DNA of 64,000 nt, taken from NCBI GenBank assembly GCA_021495925.1, contig JAKEKT010000126.1, forward strand, positions 1 through 64,000, read 5' to 3'. A program made the position numbers and the translations under genes. Origin of the DNA: Diplodia intermedia. Taxonomy: Eukaryota > Ascomycota > Dothideomycetes > Botryosphaeriales > Botryosphaeriaceae. Of the stretch, positions 44,128-55,415 are shown piece after piece. A model generated the notes under the pieces. It did no database searches. It was not told the DNA's origin and was given only the letters and a program-made list of their open reading frames with translations. The first letter of the stretch is position 1. Each line of letters begins with the position of its first letter.

Positions 44128-45925
44128 ATGGCTAGCGGTGCTGTTTTGGCAGTGTTCTTTGCCGTTGGCATCTGGGCCCTGCAGGTAAGTCAAGAACACC
44201 CATCTTGTCGAAACATGCCAGCTCACACAAACCGCCGTCCCAAAGGTCCTCGTCAAAGGCTTCACCGGGCCCCTCAGCAAGATCCCGGGGCCGTGGTACG
44301 CGCGCTTCACCAACCTGCCGCTCAAATGGGCGACCATCACGGGGCGGCGGGTCGTATTCGTCGACGGGCTGCACCGGCGGCACGGCGACATGGTGCGCAT
44401 CGCGCCGAACGAGGTCGACTGCAGCAGCCCGGCGGCGTTCCGCGACATCCACCGCATCGGCCGCGGCGGCTTCCGCAAGGCCTTCTGGTACCGCGCCTTC
44501 TCCGGCTACGCCAACGACGCCGACGAGGACTGCACCATGTTCACCATGCTCGACCCGAGGCCGCACGCCCAGCGCCGCAAGCTCCTGGCCCGCGCCTTCA
44601 GCAAGACGGAGATCCGCAAGCATTGGGAGGACGAGATCAGGCGCAAGGTCGAGTTTGCGGTGGAGCGCATGGGCGGCGACGCGGCGACGAGCGTGGGTGG
44701 CGACGTCGACGCCATGAAGTGGTGGGTGTTGATGGCGTCGGACATTGCCTCGTTGATCGTCTTCGGCGAGAGCTTCGAGAACCTCCAGGCCGGAGAGGTG
44801 AGTCTTTGCCGCCGCCCCCCTCGCCCCCATCGAAGTGACGGGCCGCGATCAGGGGAAATGCTGATAGACGGCCCCGCCCCAAACAAAAACAGAAAAACGC
44901 CTACATCAAAGCCCTCGAGGCCAACGCCCGCGCCTCGGGCATCAACGCCGAGCTGCCCCTCCTCAAATACGTCCCCCTGCCCGCCGTCCGCAAGCTCTTC
45001 GCCGCGCCCAAGGCCACCCTCGACTGGGCCGCCAAGACGGTCGACAACAGCCGCAAGTCGGGCAGCGCCGGCGTCGGCAACATCTTCACCAGCATCTTCG
45101 CCGAGGCCGAGCGCTCCTCCTCCTCCCCCGGCGGCGGCGGCGGTGGTGGTGACGGTGACGCGGAAACAGCAACAACCATCTCCGACGTCGTCCTCGCGCG
45201 CGAGGCCCGCAGCTTCATCATCGCCGGCTCCGACACCACCGCCGTCTCGCTGACCTTCCTCGTCTGGTGCGTGCTGGCCCGGCCGCGGCTGCACGAACGG
45301 CTCGTCGAGGAGCTCCGCGGGGAAAAAGAAGCGATGGGCGGCGGCGACGAAGCCGCGTTCGTCGAAGAGCGCCTGGAACGGCTGCCCGTCTTGAACGCCG
45401 TCATCCGCGAGACGCTCCGCCTGTACGGCGCCGCGCCCGGCAGCCTCCCGCGCACGACGCCGCCGGGCGGCGCCTCGGTGGCGGGCGTGTGGTTGCCCGA
45501 CTCGGTCGTGGTGTCGACGCAGGCGTGGTCGTTGCATCGGAACGAGGCCATCTGGGAGAGGCCTGAGGAGTGAGTGTCTTTTTCCCCTCCCCCTTCCCTC
45601 CCTGCATCCCCCCCACACCCTTCTTTTCACGTGTATGTATCATGAGGCTGACTGTCCTCCAAACAGATTCGACGCCGACCGCTGGATGAAAGAAGGCGGC
45701 TTGTCGGAGGAGGCGAGGGCCGCGTACAACCCGTTCGGCGGCGGCGCCAGGGCGTGCATCGGCGTCAACATCGCCGAGATGGAGATGAGGCTCGCCGTCG
45801 CCGTCTTCTTCTGGCGCTACCCCAAGGCGAGGCTGGCCCCCGCCACGACGGACGAGAGCATGCGGCCCACCCAGTTCTTCATCATCAATCCGACGGCGGG
45901 GGAGTGCAGGGTCATTCTGTCTTGA
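44128..45925 (+). CDS. Cytochrome P450 monooxygenase
   Basis: Four exons, 44128-44184, 44246-44797, 44893-45569 and 45667-45925, give 514 residues, a normal microsomal P450 length. The first exon is almost entirely a membrane anchor (AVLAVFFAVGIWAL), followed by the Pro hinge GPLSKIPGPWYARF. The I-helix oxygen-binding motif is IIAGSDTTAVSL, the K-helix ExxR motif is ETLR in RETLRLYGAAPGSLPR, and the heme-binding loop is PFGGGARACIGVN with heme-ligating Cys459. The arrangement resembles fungal P450s of secondary or xenobiotic metabolism; the family number and substrate cannot be read from sequence. A Ser/Gly-rich insert (SSSSPGGGGGGG) before the I-helix is unusual and encoded by repeats. No other biosynthetic gene lies nearby. 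The first acceptor is CAAAG. Confidence 0.95.
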
Positions 45926-48413
45926 GCCTTGCGGGGTGCACGGTTCGTTGGTGGGTCGGTGAGCATTTGCAGGAGTTGATGTGGTCGTCGGAGCGGGGTT
46001 TGTAAGATACGTGCAGCTACCGCCGTCAAACCTGAACCGGTAATTCAGCACAATACTAGGCGCAATGCCTCGCTTAGTGTCACAGAGTTCACTATCTTCA
46101 CCATCACCACCATCATCATCCCTCCCATGGGCTCGGGGTAAGCAACAGCGACGCTGGTGTTGGCATTTTTCACCATCGATGGTGACATGTGGTTAATCTT
46201 GAAGGTCGCGCGAAAGAAGGCAAGTCCTGTGATTGGGGGTGTTTTTTTGTTTTCGACCAATAAAATTGTCTGATGACGTGGTGTATGGAGGGTAGTTGGC
46301 GCTGAGTTGCAGCGGTACCACGAAGTCTATCATGCAGCTGTCCCGGGTTTTGGTAGGTCACCAGCAGCGGGCGCGAGTTTTCATTGGTCAGTTTGCTCGG
46401 TGGTGGCTTTGCGCTCCGTACCAAAAAAGCAAATGCCCCAAAATTAAGCGAATATCTGCTGCTGAATTCGTTGCAGTAGGTGCTTTGCTTCTTTCGCATT
46501 GACACAAAGATAAAATCTTGTGGTCTAAACAAGACCGTTTTTGTAAGCCTTTGTCTTTGGCCAGTCCTCGTGGCTTTAACCCAGCGCAAGCCCAGCGCAG
46601 GCAACTATTTATGTGCCCGGAGGCTATGCACTTTCGAAATTCTGACCTGCATTCGAGGTCTGCAGGAATACTAATCCTTTGCAGAAGCCACGGAGACATA
46701 TTCGGTGGAACAGCAAAGCTGGTTGAGTGCACAGCCTCACGTAACCTCAAACATGTCACCGCCGAGAGCGAACAGCCACAATCCTGTTATGCCGCCTTCC
46801 ACAGCTGCCAAGGGGGCACAGTCGATGTTCAATGGTGTTTTGCAGCAACCTTCACAACAGGTGGTCAGCATGGCATCCATGGAAACCCGGAGATTGATCA
46901 CATACCCTATCGAGATTGCGGCCAAGGGCCCTGCCTGGCATATTGAGCCAAGCAAAGCCACATTGATGGATGATTGGGCCATGGCCTGAACGATTGACGG
47001 GAGGTTGCAAGTCGGTCATCGCCGACCGGCATACCGCTCAACCATAGACCTCCAGTAGCAGTGAACAAACTTACATTTTTAAGAAATGGTCGAAAATGAT
47101 CATCATGTTGATGGGAGCTGCCAGTGAAGTGGAAGTGCTGCTGTGGATAAATGATTTGACTCCATGGATTTTCTTCTCCACTACGTGCATCATGTGAGAT
47201 TCTGCATTGATTTGTTGTGAATCTGCAAAAGGTACGGAAAACACGTTGACATCATCGTGCATGAAATGGTTCGGCCTGGAACGGAAAACTGAAAGTCGCG
47301 ATGCTGCATGATTGCGCCCCCAACGAGGTTGATTCAAGTCGGCAAAGTCCGTCAAGGCAGACTTCAAGTTCTCTTGCGTGTAGAGGTCTTGCCTATTCTT
47401 AAAAGCTGTAAACATACAAGGCGGCCTCCGACACGGATGCTGTGTCACGTCTGTTCAGTGAAGTGCCAAGCGAGCATATGCACGCCAGCGACAGAGAAGC
47501 ATCGGCCGAAGACGGGAATGCCGCCCCATAAAGCAATATAGCTGAAAGGCGAAGCAGCAAAGCCGCACCGTGCACATGGAGCCGGCGCTCCTTCGGGTAA
47601 GATTGTGGCGTCGAGGCGGCATGGGGGCCACGTTTAGTGTCGGCCGGTTCTAAAAACAGCGGCCAGCCTTCCAGCCCAACGCCGATCCTGCTGCCTGCGG
47701 GAAATGATGCACGGGATCCATGAGGCTCACCCCGTCCCGCGTGCGTGCAATCGAATGGCCAGCCGTGGTGGCTGTGATGACATCAAACCGAGGCCTCTGA
47801 TTGGCGGCCACCTGCAGTAGTCCATTTCTCTATACGTGAAGCCTGGGCTTGGCGACGGGCTGTGTGACGGGTGCTGCGCTTCAGTTAGCGCCGCTCAAGG
47901 CACTGGCTAGGCGTGGGCGGGATGGCTGCGGAGAGGCAAGCAGCCAAGACCCTACCTTCCTTTGCGCGGCGAATCGCAGCGGGCCCGCGTGTTGGTACGA
48001 AATCACTTTCACGATGCTTGTTCTGTGCGAGGCTGTCAGTGCAAACTTCACTTCGAGATGAAGGTGTCGAGCGGCCAGATTCAGCGGCAATAGGACTGCT
48101 TCCTCCTACGCCACTTGTCAGACCATGCACTCCAGTGCTGAGCGAGTTGAGATACATCAACATGGGCCGCCACGGCGGAGGCTTGCCCGCTTGGCCGGTC
48201 CGTGCGGCTGTGCCAGCTCCACAGCGCTTATGCTCGCTCCGCCCAATTTCAGGCCATGCGGTGAGAAAGCGTCGACATAGCCTTGTAAGCGGTCGGCATG
48301 TCAGGAACAGGCAAATACAACAGCTGGAGGAAGGTGTTATAAAGATGGCCGCAACCTCGCCACTTCCCCAGTATCATCACATCATCACTTTCGCATCATA
48401 ACCAACCGCCACA
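45926..48413. other. Gene-free region before the S28 peptidase
   Basis: About 2.5 kb with no supported gene. Three modest frames have protein-like composition (46045-46260 minus, 46705-46989 plus, 47071-47448 minus), but none resembles a known family or has splice support, so any could be a relic or chance. GTTATAAAGATGG near 48334 is a plausible TATA element about 75 bp upstream of the peptidase ATG. Confidence 0.4.
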
Positions 48414-50164
48414 ATGGTCGCTACATCGGGCCTCGCGTGGAGCTTGTTGCTCTTGGTTGCTTCGACATGCACTGAAGCGTTAAGCCTCCACCACAAGAAG
48501 TTTGATCGTCAGGTGCAGCGGGTCGACAAGGGTAGGCAACACGTGAATCAGCTACACACCACCTCCGCTAACGGCTGCAAGACTACCTCCGTTCAAGAGG
48601 AATCCTGCCTCCTCGTCAGCTCAACGAGTCCGACCCCTCGGTAGACCAATGGGTCACGCTGCCCCTCGACCACTTCGGCTCGGACGAGAGGACGTTCGAC
48701 AACCGCTACTGGATCTCGACTTCGGGCTACGAGGGAGCGGGCAGCCCCGTCTTCATCTACGACAACGGCGAGGGCGCGGGCGACTCGTCGACGATCGAGT
48801 ACGGCTGGTTCAAGGACATGGTCGACAGCTTCGGCGGCATCGGCATCTCGTGGGAGCACCGCTACTACGGCGAGTCCATCTCGTTCAACATCTCGACCGA
48901 AACCGACCCGGAAGACATGAAGTTCCTCACCGTCGAGCAGGCCCTCGCCGACGTGGCCGCCTTCGCCTCCAACTTCAGCCACCCCGACTACGCCGACGTC
49001 GACCTGACGCCGGCCTCGACGCCGTGGATCTTCGTGGGCGGCTCGTACCCGGGCATCCGCGCCGCGCTGATGCGCGAGCTCTACCCGGACATCATCTACG
49101 CGGCGTACGCGTCGTCGGCGCCGGTCGAGGCGCGGGTCAACATGTCGTCGTACTTCGACCCGATCTGGGACGGGCTGCACGCGTACGGCCACGGCAACTG
49201 CAGCCAGGACGTGCGCGCCGCGCTGCTGCACATGGACGAGCTGCTCGCCGACGACGAATCCGCTGCGGCGGTCAAGCAGCAGTTCCTCGGCCGCAACGCC
49301 GAGAAGAACTCCAACGGCGACTTCGCCTACGCCCTGTCCATCGTCTGGTTCGGGTGGCAGAACGACGGCCCCGCCGGCACCATCGCTGACTTCTGCGACT
49401 ACCTCGAGACGCGCGAGACGGCCAACGGCACCGTCGTCGCCGCCGGCGAGCACGGCTGGGCCCCCAAGATGGGCCCCGGCTGGGTCACGCAGCGCTGGGC
49501 CGAGTGGCCGAGCCTGGCGGGCATGGTCAGCGACGACTGCGAGGGCAACGTCGTGCCCCCCTCGTCGCCGTCCCGTCGCTCCGACAACAGCACTTCGAAT
49601 GGCGACGACGACGACGACTCCTCCGCCCCGGTGTGCGACCTCTCGCTCCTCACCCTGTCGACCGAGACGGACGACATCAGCTGGACGTGGCAGTACTGCA
49701 CGCAGTGGGGCTTCCTGCACGCCGCCAACGTCGGGCCGCGGCAGCTGACGTCGGCGTACAACGACCTCGACTACCAGATGGCCATCTGCCGCGCGCAGTT
49801 CCCGGCCGCCGCCGCCTCCGGCCTGCTGCCCGAGTGGCCCGCCGTCGACGAGCTGAACGCGCTGACCGGCGGTTGGCAGATGCGGCCCTCCAACACCTTC
49901 TGGACCGGCGGCGAGTTCGACCCGTGGAGGACGTTGAGCCCGTTGAGCGACGACCTCGAGGACGCGCCCATGCCGTTCCTGACGCAGACGGCGCCGGCTT
50001 GCGGCGTCAGCACCAGCGCCGACGAGCTGTTCGGCTTCCTGCTGCCGGATGCCCAGCATTGTTATGATTTCGATACGACGCCGAAGGCGGTGCGGGCGCA
50101 GAAGTACTTCACCAAGGCGCTGAAGGGCTGGCTGGAGTGCTTCGAGCCGAGCGGCGGCTACTAG
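48414..50164 (+). CDS. Secreted serine carboxypeptidase, family S28
   Basis: Two exons, 48414-48531 and 48582-50164, give 566 residues. The N-terminus (TSGLAWSLLLLVASTCTEALS) is a signal peptide, so the enzyme should be secreted or vacuolar. S28 enzymes are alpha/beta-hydrolase prolyl-type exopeptidases. The catalytic triad is visible: Ser194 in FVGGSYPGIRAAL, Asp486 in GGEFDPWRTLSP, and His532 in DAQHCYDF. The conserved WEHRYYGESI block is present near 125, and several N-glycosylation sites (NIST, NMSS, NCSQ, NGTV) occur. A Ser/Asn/Asp-rich insert with a run of Asp lies near residue 380. The intron has a CTAAC branch site but an acceptor ending GCAAG; phase and the sequence DYLRSRGILPPRQL support it. 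It is flanked on the right by the relic region. Confidence 0.95.
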
Positions 50165-50667
50165 AGTTGGTTGGCGCGTTTGATTGGTTTCGTTCTGGAT
50201 TTTATGTACATACCTTATGAGTTCACGATGGGAGACGCTGGCTACTTTCCTTTTTACGTTGCGGCATACTTTGCTAGGCGTTACCTTTAGATCTCCTGAA
50301 CAGTGGAAAGCAAAACATTATTCATGACAGAACACGGTCCTTGCTTCTTGTGTATTCGAGCCTCAGTGTGGTTCAGTGTTGACGGTCTGGTTACACCGTG
50401 TGAGCCAAGCCTGTGCCGCAACGTTCAATTAGGCAACGGGTCCCTCTTGTAGCGGTGCAGTTTTTAACGCCGCAATAACATCCACTCTCCTTTTCTCCTC
50501 GCCTCATTCCTCAGGCCTCACCCTGCCCCTCGCTCTTCCCCCCGGCGTCAAGCGGATGACACGACATTAAGTCGTACTGGCGCAGGTTTCAGTGTAGTGT
50601 AACGAAATGTACCTGAGTTGCATAGAAAAATAGCAGGCTTCCGCATCGAGATCTCAGAAGGAAAACG
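50165..50667. other. 3' region of the S28 peptidase gene
   Basis: I see no gene here; it should contain the peptidase 3' UTR and terminator. A pyrimidine-rich tract lies near 50480-50540. Confidence 0.4.
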
Positions 50668-51198
50668 GTGCTCGAGCTTAAATCTTTGGGTTCTTGCTCC
50701 AGTTGGCAAGGAAGCAGCCGCCCAGCCTATATTTCCACCGCCAGCACTCGCAGCAAACACAGTCAGCATGAACGCTTCAATAATCTGAACGTCATCCGCC
50801 TCAAGCAAAGCGTCATCTCAACCAGAATACTCGAAGGCCTCCTCATCGCCATTGTCACTTGCGTCGTGGCCTCGTTCTTCCTACTCGACGCGAAGCAGGT
50901 GCTGCCCAAGAATCCATGCAGCATCGCCGCAGCAGCCAGTCTTCTCGCCGGAGCAGAGATGTTGAAACCGGGAACGATCCCACCGGGATCTGAGTGGCTG
51001 AGCGATGAGGAGGTGATTGAGCGTGAGGTTTTCGGGAAGGATGCTGTGTTCAGTATGGGCCACTGGGGGGAGAAGAGGGAGGAGGAAAGGGCTGGAGAGG
51101 GCGATGGTCGCGGAAGTGGAAGTGGAGAGGGGACAGAGCCGAGGACGCGGGACGAGCGGAGGTTTGGGATTGATCGCGGAAGAGCGAGTTGGGACTGA
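50668..51198 (+). pseudogene. Fragment of a DUF3433-type membrane protein
   Basis: An open frame of 176 residues contains one hydrophobic helix (ILEGLLIAIVTCVVASFFLLD) followed by LPKNPCSIAAAASLLAG, IPPGSEWLSDEE and FSMGHWG. In my memory this order matches the C-terminal end of large fungal DUF3433 membrane proteins, which have many helices and over 1000 residues. Everything before the last helix is missing: the upstream 500 bp hold no compatible exon. The last 40 residues are Gly/Glu/Arg-rich and look like read-through. I therefore call it a relic, with moderate confidence in the family. Confidence 0.45.
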
Positions 51199-51713
51199 TT
51201 GCGTGGGGAAATGGAGAGACTGTCTTTACTGGCTTTGCTTCCGTTGTCTTTTGTTCCTTTCTGGCGCCCTCTTTGTTTGAGGTAACGGCCGCTCGTATTG
51301 GAAATACAGTCACTGCGTGAGTTTCTGCTTTCTCAACAGCTTTTCGAAGGGTATATCCGAACAGGTTCGGCTGTATATTTGCAACCGTGCTTACCACGTA
51401 TAAGCGTTGCGGGTAGGTAGTGTTGAAGAGCTTTCGGCCAAATCAAATCTATACCAACGAAGAACATATCTTTCCCGGTAACGTTTCAGACCTGTCTTAA
51501 CAGAGCTTGCATGGGGTTTCTCAGTTTGCCACTACAGTAGCTTGAAAGCAAACTTACTTCCAAGAGATAGCTCCGCGTTTTCTACTTATCTACAAATCAG
51601 GCGCCATCGCCTCCATCATACAGAGTCAACGCGGACACACCATTTGAATTGGGATAGAATGCAGGGGAACCTGAAGTAGCAATGTGTGCTGCCCTTTCGG
51701 TCAAGTCATTCTA
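51199..51713. other. Spacer between the DUF3433-like fragment and the AAA relic
   Basis: I see no gene or recognisable element in this stretch. Confidence 0.4.
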
Positions 51714-53760
51714 CTAACCATCACCATCATCGCTACTGCCGCTATCACTGTTGCTGTCCGAGTCCAGCTGCCTACTCTTCTTCTTCGCAGCCTCCGGCCG
51801 ATCGTGCTCCTCGGAATCCGAGTCCGAAACCGGTTCCGGTGCCACCGGCTTCTTCCTTCTTTCCTTCTTCGACATTTCCTCCGGACTGATGGCCTGGCGG
51901 AAAAGCGGCCTGGGTCTGGTGCTTGCAGGAGTGGGCGTGGCCGTCTCCGACTCCTCGTCCATGGCGCGCAACTGCGACGCGGCCGCCAGCTGCTCCGACG
52001 TCTTCCCCTTCTACATCCTCTTGACGTACCTGTGGTACTCGGTCGTCACCTCGGCCACCCGTTCGAAATGCTCCGCCGTGAGCCGCACCGTCCTGTACCG
52101 CTTCTTCGCCGCCGCGTCGTCCCTGGTCGTCTTCCCCTGGGCGATCCTCTTGTCCACTTTCATGTGCAGGTCGTAGCGCGAGCTTACCCGAGACAAGTGC
52201 GTTGCGCTGGACGTCACCCTCCGCCCTCTTCGCCAAGAAGACGTCCGCCTCATCGAGCAGAAGCACACACCCCCACTTGTGAGCAAGCTTGAAGTGCTTC
52301 TCTAGAGTCCGCTCCACCTGGTCCGCTTTCTCGCCTATATCGCCGCAGGTGATGGGGTAGAGTGGTCGCTTAGTGTATGCGACGGTCTCGGCAGTGGAAG
52401 TCTTTCCCACGCCGGGAGCTCCGTGGAGGAGGATGATGAGGCCTCGGCCTTTGCCCTTCACCAGGTCCATGGAGCCGCCAGCCTCGGTACGAGGACCCGA
52501 GTGGTGGCTCTGGACCAAAGCGAGGACCATGGATTTGTGCTTTTCGTTGATCACAAGCTCTTCGAACCCCAGTCTCTCCTCTTGCTCCTGGTCTTCGACG
52601 CGCCGGACGAGCTCTATGTCGAGCCACTCTGCCACCTGCGGCATTAGCATCCCGTCTGCCGGTGCGTGGGCTTGCACTTACTCCAAGTCCTGGTTCTGAG
52701 GACGAAGCCCAGAATGTCCTTGGGCATGTATACGAGATGTTCGTCTGTAATCTTGATCTTCACGTCCGGCGTCCATATGCCACGCAGCCCCTGCTCCTCG
52801 GCGCTGTAGTCATCGTAGGACTTTTGTTCGAGGAGGTTGTCATCCCAGTTATTCGTGCATCCCATGCAGCTCTCATCTCCACAACCCGTAGTTTCGTAGT
52901 ACTCGGCGGATTGGGTACTTGTCGTGATCAGAGATATTCCGTCACTCTTAAGCTTTATGTACTCAGGCTCCATCTCGTAAGCAGTCTTGGGGTCGATCAC
53001 CACCTCGCCGTCGATGTCTTCCGGGTCCTCGTCCAGCGTAAGGCCGCTGTAGTATCTGTGCGACGGTTGGAGTAGCTCCAAAACCTTTCGGCCGCGATCA
53101 ATCAAATGCTGACGGCGCTGAGCATAGTCTGGATCGAAGTCTGCCGGATAGAATTCGAGGTCCGTGACTGGTTTCTCGCCTTTGTAATCGCGAAATGTGA
53201 AGGTGATTGCGCCAAAGTAAGCACCGACGAATTCACCGTCGTAGTCGGTACAGTGGAACCCGGCTTTGAAAGGTAATCACACACGGAGTTTTTGCCATTG
53301 TCGTACCGGTCATGAACTCGAGCTCTGCAAGCAAGGGCCTTGAGTTGATCTGCACTCGCTGAGGGACCTCATGCGAGCGCTCGGCAGATTTGGGCGTCTC
53401 GGGATTGTCCGAAGGCTTATCGGTGGCGCTCATCTTGACGACGGTTTTGTAGTAAACGACCAAGACATTGGAACGGATCTCGTCGCGGTTGAAGCCTCCC
53501 GGGCTGCCACTTGTCCATCGAAAGCTTCTTGACTTCAAGGCTGAGTTCTCGGTCAGCGGTGTTGGTGTCGGTCGATTTGCTTTTGCTGTTTCCGAGGTCA
53601 ACGTCTTTTACAGTCGCGCAAGACGTTCCAGATACGGCGCGAACCAAGCAGGCGCGGGCCCATCTCTCTTCAACTCTTCACGATCCGCAGCCATTGGCGC
53701 TTCCAGCCCTTCGGTTGCATCATCCGCTTCTTTTAACTTGGTGGGCCTTTCAGCTTCATT
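51714..53760 (-). pseudogene. Broken AAA-family ATPase
   Basis: Minus-strand frames add up to one fungal AAA ATPase with several breaks. From the 5' side: a segment with INSRPLLAELEFMTG; a one-base frameshift near 53278, after which PFKAGFHCTDYDGEFVGAYF continues in another frame; then a long intact part (IDRGRKVLELLQPSHRYYSG onward). A further break lies near 52670, before VAEWLDIELVRRVEDQEQEE. The Walker A motif GAPGVGKTSTAE (near 52410) and Walker B CVLLLDEADVFLA (near 52255) are intact. After RNALVS (near 52195) the rest of the AAA core, including sensor and arginine-finger region, is missing and the sequence jumps to a C-terminal piece (LTAEHFERVAEVTTEYHRYVKRM). An in-frame TAG at about 52009-52011 interrupts it; beyond it KGKTSEQLAAASQ and a charged tail stay open to 51714. 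Such ATPases lack a known role. Confidence 0.8.
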
Positions 53761-53868
53761 GACTGGGTGAAAACATCACCAGGAAGTAAGTTCTCTCTGC
53801 ACAGGCCCCATGTGGAACAGCTCCAACTAAACATGTAGCCAAATCAAGAGAAGACTGTCAAAGCACTC

Positions 53869-54992
53869 ATGAAGCCAGCGGATTACAAAAAGCATATAGT
53901 CGATAAAATCCAGAGAATGAGACAGAATGCCAAAGACTTCAAAGACATGGCTTCTATTTGTGGCCTGAGAGACGGAAGAGAGGTGAGGAGAGCGCTTGCA
54001 AGATTGGAACAGGGACAGCTCAAGCGGCAAGAGCAAAAAAACATCCTCAACTTCGTCTTCATCTCGTACACGAGCGATCCAGCCCAAGCCAAAGGTACCC
54101 GTCCATGACCACGCACAAACTTCATTGCCTAACAACACCCCCCACCCCCTTAGTCGACCGATCCGGCAACGCAAGAGCTCGCAAGAAACGGACGCGCATC
54201 CAACATCGAGTCGAAACGCTCCTGCAAACCTACGCCCACGACCCGGGCCTAATCGAACAAGACTGCTCCAACCCGCTCGACCTGCGCTATAACACCCTCC
54301 CCAAGCCCGAACAGGACCGCGCCGTCGCCCTGATGCGCGAGGAGCGCTTCCGAACCCTAACCAACACCCTCTCCACCACCAAACTCCTCATCCACGGCGG
54401 CGCGCGTCTTCGACCTCCTCGAGCGCGAGTACCGCCGCCGTGATCCCCCTCCCCTCGCCTTCTTCTGCGGCCGGCACACGCACCACCACCGCGACCCCGA
54501 CGCGCACGCGCCGGGCATGCTGCTGACGCTGGCTGCTCGAGCCGGTCGACCGGGCGGCGCAGCTGCTGCCCGCCCGCGTCGATGCTGTTTCGTCGTCGTC
54601 GACGACGCCGTCGACGCGTACGAGGACGACGGGCGGAGGGCGGGAGGCGGAGGCGGTGCGGGCGGTCGGGCAGGCATCTGCTGGAGCTGCTGGGGAGCGG
54701 TGATGATGGCGAGGGCGAGGGCGACGGGGTCGTGCTCAAGCTGCTCGTCACGGCGGCCTCCTCGACGCTGGCGGTTTGGCGGCTGTTCGAGGGGAGTGGG
54801 GGGAGGCTGGGGGCGCTGAGGTTGTTCAGCTGCCGAGCGTGTGTCCTTCTCGGGATGGGTTTGCGTCTCTGGATTGGGAGGACGACGCCGGGGCGGGGGA
54901 AGGGGGTGGGGGGTTTGAGACGACGGAATCTGACGAGGACTGAGTGGGGATGGGAAAGGCCTCGTTGGTTGACGGGAGCTCGGCTCTGCTGA
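53869..54992 (+). pseudogene. Broken gene of an unnamed fungal protein family
   Basis: The first part is still well formed. An exon from 53869 to 54094 encodes MKPADYKKHIVDKIQRMRQ and QKNILNFVFISYTSD. A canonical intron follows (GTACCC at 54095, CCTAAC branch, acceptor CTTAG at 54153). The next exon continues in phase: RTRIQHRVETLLQTYAHDPG, NPLDLRYNTLPKPEQDRA and LSTTKLLIHGG. Near 54400 a one-base shift is needed to go on with RVFDLLEREYRRR and FFCGRHTHHHRDPDAHAPGM. Near 54680 another shift leads to HLLELLGSGDD and VVLKLLVTAASSTLAVW. I recall similar strings in fungal proteins of several hundred residues, possibly of nephrocystin/NTPase type, but cannot name the family. At least two frameshifts make it a relic. 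It lies head-to-head with the AAA relic, about 110 bp away. Confidence 0.65.
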
Positions 54993-55415
54993 TGGATAGA
55001 TGGTCTTGACGTTACCGCGGCTGTGAGTGCCTCGGCCAGCTGTAGCTGCAACCTACGCCGTCTGCCATCATACACATCGGAATTTAACTCCATAGCTGAC
55101 AACGGGACTGCTGTGTCTCTCACTTTTCACCTCTACCACCATCACGCCGTAGGCAATCGCAGTCGACACCGTAAAGAGCAACGAGATAGACAGGAAAGTT
55201 ACATCCGACGCCACACGGTCGAACCGATTGCTTGGCCATCGTCCACTTGCGTTGCCTCAACTCAGCCTCCATGCTCAGTACCGCGGCCGAGCTGCATAGT
55301 CGAATCATCGCTGAACTCTGAGACACTTCCCTTTCGTGGAGCTCAAAGTATCGGGGTCTTTGGCGAATGATCGCCGCAACGACCGACTGCGCGATGCGCC
55401 GCACCAGGTAGCGCG
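54993..55415. other. Spacer between two relics
   Basis: I see no gene here. It may include decayed 5' parts of the subtilase relic that I cannot recognise. Confidence 0.35.

Noticed and set aside
47071..47448. 125-residue minus-strand open frame with protein-like composition
   Set aside because: No homology that I can recognise and no flanking gene signals; kept only as a possible relic.
44128..50164. P450 plus S28 peptidase as a biosynthetic cluster
   Set aside because: No backbone synthase, transporter or pathway regulator nearby; two accessory genes side by side are not enough.
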